A stretch of 16,269 nt of DNA, from assembly GCA_035551475.1 (NCBI GenBank), contig DASZMX010000155.1, positions 1-16,269 of the forward strand, read 5' to 3'. The position numbers and the translations under genes were made by a program. Positions 13,301 through 16,269 of this stretch are shown in pieces. The first letter of the stretch is position 1. Every line of letters begins with the position of its first letter. Below the pieces are notes generated by a model that saw nothing but the letters and a program-made list of their open reading frames with translations, was not told the origin of the DNA and did not search any database. This DNA is from DASZMX01 sp035551475. GTDB lineage: Bacteria; Verrucomicrobiota; Verrucomicrobiia; Limisphaerales; Palsa-1400.

Positions 13301-16269
13301 CCACGGTTAAGACCACTCGTCCAGCAGCGTCATACACAGTGCGGCTGGCGCGGCCCAACGGATCAATCGTTTCCACCACGCGGTTCATGGCATCGTATTC
13401 ATACTGGGTCACGGCGGACTGCCCGGGCACCCCGTCGATCGTGCCCGTTCTCGCCTCCGAGATTCGATTGCCGTTCGCATCATAGGCGTAATTGACGGGC
13501 GCGAAAACACCAGGTCCCGGCGTGACTCCGTCGCTTCCCACCCAATTTTGAGTCACGCTGGCCACCTCGCCGGGGAAATTGCCCACTCCATAAGGCTGCG
13601 TGTAATATGCGTAGGTCGTCTTCAAGGTAAATGGCACACCGGGGGCTTGCTGACTGGAGGCGGACACCAACCCAGCCGCCAGAACCTTGCCCGCCGCAGT
13701 AATGGGTTGGACATAAGCCATGGTCGTCTGACTGCCTGTCGGATCGGAAGACGTAAGGAGATTGCCATTGGCATCATAACTGTTGGTGGTCGAATAGCCG
13801 TTGGCATCCGAGGCCAACGCTGGCTCGTTGAAATCATTAAGCTGTGTCAAGGTGGTGTTGCCCAACGCATCCGACTGGCTAACCGGCCTGTCCAAATTAT
13901 CGTAGCTAGTCGTCTGCGTATTGCCGTAACTATCCGACTGTGACACCAACCGGCCTCGCGTGTCATACGAGTAACTTGTCCCCGTGTAGCCCGAGTCCGA
14001 TATGGCTTGTTGTGCTCCAATCACAGCGCCGGAAGCGTCGTGTTGCACGGTGGCGACCGAGTTGGATCCTCCTACGCTGCGGCTCACGGTCAAAGTGGTT
14101 CCGGATAAGCCGTTGGTTGAAACCCGGCCCAAAGCGTCCGTTTGTGTCACCATCGTCCCATCACCGTCCCCCAATCCACCATAGGTATTTTTCAACACAC
14201 AAACGCCGCGAGCATCCCAAACCTGAGTCAAACGGTTTCGATCCGCGCCGCTAGAGCCGTACACATTCGTGATGCCAAAATAGACGCCGTTGCCACGGTC
14301 CACCAATCGATCCACTTCGATCAGGCGTCGATCGGGCGTCGTATTCGTAAGCACGTATTTTAACACCGGATAAATGGGCGAAGCCAACGTCGCGCTCATC
14401 GTGTCAAACACGCTTATGGTCGTCAGTCCGCTGTTTGTCGCATAATGGAACTGAACATTTCTGCCATTGGAGTGGCGAATCTCGCTTAATAAGGAAGCGG
14501 AATTATAATTATACGTGAGAGTATTTAAATTGGCATCAATGACTTGCTTCAATTGCCAGCCGGTTTGGCCTGGCTCATACACATATTGAACGCCGTTTGG
14601 CGCGGTGTAAGTGAAGGAATCGGGAACGAAAGGCGCTTCTTCGTCATATCCCTCCGTCAACGTGAAGGGGGCGTCGCCCCATGAGTCCAGGGTCGAAACT
14701 CCCAGCATATCTAACCTGGCCAAATTCGCCTCCTCACACGTCAGCGTGCCTTGATTCGGGGCGTAAGGCACAAAGGAAAGTTGAATATACCCGCTCACAT
14801 TCGGTTCGCCCTCGCAAGTCAAGGTCGGCGCGAAAAAGACCGTATTACCGCCCGGCAGAATGATCGTAATAAGGTGCGAGGCAGTTTCCGCCGCGTAGAA
14901 CGCATTCAATCCATCAAAGCCGGCTTCCACCCAATCTGCCGATAAATCGGAATTGCCAATTTGCAAGGAGGCGGAGTCCCAATTCCCTGTCCATCCCACT
15001 CCGAGATTTCCGGGGGCGTTCGTGGTTTGGCTGCAATACGATCGTGTCAGAGCAATCGGCAATCCCGGAGCAGGAAGCTGCAGATCGGTCACCGACGTTT
15101 GATAAGTTGCCAGCGGGGGGACGATCGCGACTTGCAAAAAGGCGCTATACGAAGAGTAGGATTCTCCTCCAGGATTGCCGCCCAAAATCTGTTGGGTGGA
15201 GCTGGCGGGCGCCGCCACCACCTGTGCATAGACATTGTGAGACCCTCCCGGCACATTGAACCACGTCATTTGCGCCATCGGCGCCTGGCCCTTGCCTATG
15301 ATGCTCTGATTATCGTAGAAATACACTTCGCCAGCGTGGGCGTTGGTGGACGCGATCGAGGCCGTCAGCGTCAAATTCGTTGGCCCGCTCAACATCAAGC
15401 TATCCCCGCTGACAACTTTATGATCGCCAATCGAAAGGATCACCTGCGATGGAGAGCTGGAAACAGGTTGGTTGGTATAGCCGATGGTCACAGAAGAAGG
15501 CTCGCTATAGCGTCCTTGGGCGTTCACGGCGCGTACATCAAAGGTAAAAAGGGTTCCGTCCTGGATGTTTGTGCCATCTGGAACTCCGAAAATATAACTC
15601 TGCACCGGTCCATTCGTTAGAAGAATGTCTGGGGGCAAGGATTGAGACAATTCAAAGCGCACAGCTCCTGGGCTGGCGGCCCACGACAAAAAGATGTTTG
15701 TTCCACCTTCGTTGGCGGTAAAATTTGGCGGCGCGAGCGGCTGCAACGTTGCCAGAGGCATAGCGAATACTTCCGAAGAATCGGTGGAGATGCCCGACGC
15801 CAATTGCGCTGTTATGACATAATAATGAACGACGCCGTTTTGAATCCCCACATGATGAAATGAGCTGGAGCCAGTGGCCGGGTTGACTATGTCGTACGGG
15901 CCGCCCGACTTGAGCGAATGTTTTACGATGTAGTAGCCCGTGGGCGCAATCGGGTTCCACCTTAGCGACACGAATCCGTTGCCCGCGGTGGCAATCGCGG
16001 CCAATTTCCCATCCGCCGTGGGAATGATGTTGCTCGCGAGCGCGTAAATTCGCACGAAGTTTGTGTCGAGAGCCGCCACGCGGTAGTCGTAGGCGACTCC
16101 ATTTACCACGTTGGTGTCCAGGTAGCTCAGGCCGTAGCCCGTGTCCGAAATTGTTTCGTAGTCGCCATCAGACCCTCCGTGCAGCTTTCGTTCGACATAA
16201 CATTGGAATTTTGGCGGGTTGCCCAGCGATTCCCAGTCCAAATATACCATGCTGTCGAACGCCGTTGCA
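10299..16269 (-). CDS. Large Rhs polymorphic toxin with NucA/NucB DNase tip (5' end outside window)
   Basis: At least 1989 codons, open to the right edge. The Met at 16250 is probably internal, because the frame upstream continues the first FN3-like module. Numbered from that Met: three FN3-like modules (about <1-80, 84-166, 171-258), an Ig-like module (268-376), and a DUF6531-like entry (TYQTSVTDLQLPAPGLPIAL, then LGVGWTGNWD, to about 430). YD repeats follow (for example YDANGN, YDALGRL, RYGYDGAGNL) up to the closing core motif RYYKPDLGRFW...NDDPSG (1766-1809). After that come a linker with a hydrophobic stretch (about 1850-1862) and the toxin domain (1879-1983). Rhs proteins form a cocoon that encloses the C-terminal toxin and releases it into rivals. 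No PAAR or VgrG part is visible, so the export route is unknown. The stop overlaps the SUKH start. The YD region shares long near-identical DNA with core fragment 2. Confidence 0.93.
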   Translation of the reverse strand, partial: ATAFDSMVYLDWESLGNPPKFQCYVERKLHGGSDGDYETISDTGYGLSYLDTNVVNGVAYDYRVAALDTNFVRIYALASNIIPTADGKLAAIATAGNGFVSLRWNPIAPTGYYIVKHSLKSGGPYDIVNPATGSSSFHHVGIQNGVVHYYVITAQLASGISTDSSEVFAMPLATLQPLAPPNFTANEGGTNIFLSWAASPGAVRFELSQSLPPDILLTNGPVQSYIFGVPDGTNIQDGTLFTFDVRAVNAQGRYSEPSSVTIGYTNQPVSSSPSQVILSIGDHKVVSGDSLMLSGPTNLTLTASIASTNAHAGEVYFYDNQSIIGKGQAPMAQMTWFNVPGGSHNVYAQVVAAPASSTQQILGGNPGGESYSSYSAFLQVAIVPPLATYQTSVTDLQLPAPGLPIALTRSYCSQTTNAPGNLGVGWTGNWDSASLQIGNSDLSADWVEAGFDGLNAFYAAETASHLITIILPGGNTVFFAPTLTCEGEPNVSGYIQLSFVPYAPNQGTLTCEEANLARLDMLGVSTLDSWGDAPFTLTEGYDEEAPFVPDSFTYTAPNGVQYVYEPGQTGWQLKQVIDANLNTLTYNYNSASLLSEIRHSNGRNVQFHYATNSGLTTISVFDTMSATLASPIYPVLKYVLTNTTPDRRLIEVDRLVDRGNGVYFGITNVYGSSGADRNRLTQVWDARGVCVLKNTYGGLGDGDGTMVTQTDALGRVSTNGLSGTTLTVSRSVGGSNSVATVQHDASGAVIGAQQAISDSGYTGTSYSYDTRGRLVSQSDSYGNTQTTSYDNLDRPVSQSDALGNTTLTQLNDFNEPALASDANGYSTTNSYDANGNLLTSSDPTGSQTTMAYVQPITAAGKVLAAGLVSASSQQAPGVPFTLKTTYAYYTQPYGVGNFPGEVASVTQNWVGSDGVTPGPGVFAPVNYAYDANGNRISEARTGTIDGVPGQSAVTQYEYDAMNRVVETIDPLGRASRTVYDAAGRVVLTVDALGRATTNTYDACGNLIETAYADGTVSRLTYDEMSHVLCSQDRALPDGGGVTTGPATVNIYDSAGRNICVQRWSAMSLAKQNDTRAQVAAGVTMQTVVVATNGVRASFTRSVYDWNGRVVYAMAANGAVTEFRYDAAGRRTNTLVYTNYLVALTDSGTQIAPTGGALSTVYQYDPNGNQTTVTDANNKETDYSYDSGNRLVLTTYPALGDGSARHQTAVVYDGLGEKTRETDEAGVVTAYTHDFREALTSVTLDAGSPNALVWTYAYDELGNLSVQIDPNQSVTQFAYDALSRRTLRMLADGTKEITSYADIGAGVKVQQTAVTDWRHKTIVTTEDVMGRMAAKTLPAINPGETDTLETFFYTAAGQMAQVATATNNVTNRVTYYAYDNLQRLLKKDCAEGVLAYSYTPDNRVQTIQAYRRGVVATNGAITNGTTADLSLGYSYDAMGRLAVVTNATGGGTNTTRYGYDGAGNLASVNYPNGGAHSYSYNAQNRLTQLIVTSPTKLLREYVYGLNPVGDRTSVVETAQTTGAPQVRWKEAWEYDGSAAPTPPRARRLTRETLTNSSGWAGAITNHYDPNGNRLNRAVGLAITPVDALTNQTFAYDRRDLLDNDAAPNNANPNYDANGNTLVDRGVALSDLYDAENRLIARGATITLGYDEEGNRVRKTVSGATTYYLVDDQNPTGYPQVLAEYSNVSNAPAATYTWGQSLISQTAGAATIYYGYDGQGNVRILEDGSATLLASYDYDASGNLLATSGTTSNTYRYAAQQWDSDLNMYYLRARYYKPDLGRFWTMDSYEGRQEEPLSLHKYLYCQADAVNNDDPSGHFLEGFAVEAIGENMEATEALVDTVAEQAIERSVVKSTVKAALAVAAALILTGDESDQNIPTMYYSRGEFPTIAPKIATLQLTHPQWNLLHYTGPGLLSGIQRKLALKKVAIQSPGSGNSWDEYPFATTLEGGTPADVQPAPNREQWKQGGKHNAFYIQNHMFYGAPFYVKVIP
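10302..10616 (-). other. C-terminal toxin domain, NucA/NucB-type DNase
   Basis: Residues 1879-1983 of the Rhs protein. FPTIAPKIATLQ, then SWDEYPFATTLEGG (1929-1942), NREQWKQGG (1952-1960) and AFYIQNH follow the NucA/NucB deoxyribonuclease pattern (DEYPFA-T-EGG ... E-Q-QGG ... FY). The DEYP acidic pair (Asp1931, Glu1932) and Glu1954 are the likely catalytic or metal-site residues by family analogy. The Cys that often precedes DEYP in secreted NucB is Trp here. Expected role: non-specific DNA cleavage in a target cell. Confidence 0.8.
10307..10313 (-). promoter_or_regulatory. Shine-Dalgarno of the SUKH immunity gene
   Basis: AAGGTGA on the minus strand, 4 nt before the ATG at 10302, lying within the last codons of the toxin. 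It is the clearest ribosome binding site in the window and supports choosing the 10302 start over 10386. Confidence 0.7.
10824..10955 (-). other. Rhs core-closing motif
   Basis: RYYKPDLGRFWTMDSYEG...LSLHKYLYCQADAVNNDDPSG, residues 1766-1809. This is the conserved junction in Rhs proteins after which the variable toxin tip begins; its Asp residues take part in self-cleavage in characterised Rhs proteins. Base composition becomes AT-richer directly beyond it. Neither orphan core fragment retains this motif. Confidence 0.9.

Noticed and set aside
16248..16250. ATG as the true start of the Rhs gene
   Set aside because: The frame stays open to the window edge, there is no Shine-Dalgarno or signal peptide, and the text there is the middle of an FN3-like module.

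Overview
The window joins two unrelated blocks. Positions 1-6360 are a GC-rich, ordinary-looking potassium uptake locus (kdp). Positions 6412-16269 are an accessory island made of one very large Rhs polymorphic toxin gene, its immunity gene, and two decayed Rhs modules lying downstream of it. The source is a Gram-negative-type bacterium. Very weak Shine-Dalgarno sequences before most kdp genes, GC-rich codon use, and an FN3-bearing Rhs protein rich in Asn/Thr/Gly suggest Verrucomicrobiota or a related PVC lineage. That placement is an inference from style, not from a marker gene.

Kdp block: the N-terminal 432 codons of the sensor kinase KdpD run leftward from a GTG at 1296 and leave the window. 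A small secreted lysozyme-like protein (1758-1375, minus strand) lies between kdpD and the divergent operon kdpF-kdpA-kdpB-kdpC (1917-6360, plus strand). The operon genes are 3-6 nt apart and encode a complete KdpFABC P-type K+ pump. Two near-identical TTTAAY-n5-TTTAAY elements flank the small gene and resemble the tandem hexamer layout of KdpE operators.

Rhs island (all on the minus strand, read right to left): the main Rhs protein (16269 to 10299, 5' end outside the window) has FN3/Ig-like modules, a DUF6531-like entry, many YD repeats, the Rhs core-closing motif and a NucA/NucB-type DNase tip. Its stop overlaps the start of a SUKH (SMI1/KNR4) immunity gene (10302-9595). Next come a ~288 bp spacer repeat, an orphan Rhs core fragment with a frameshift, the C-terminal remnant of an AHH-type nuclease toxin, and an intact DUF4375 (DMP19-like) immunity gene (7630-7136). 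A second copy of the spacer repeat and a third, internally deleted Rhs core fragment end about 50 bp from kdpC. The order core, toxin tip, immunity gene, spacer repeat therefore occurs twice, ending in a bare core fragment. This looks like a record of serial toxin-tip replacement, with the older immunity gene kept after its toxin was disarmed.

The most interesting points are the ~285 bp repeat that follows each immunity gene, the disarmed AHH toxin next to an intact immunity gene, and the paired KdpE-like boxes.
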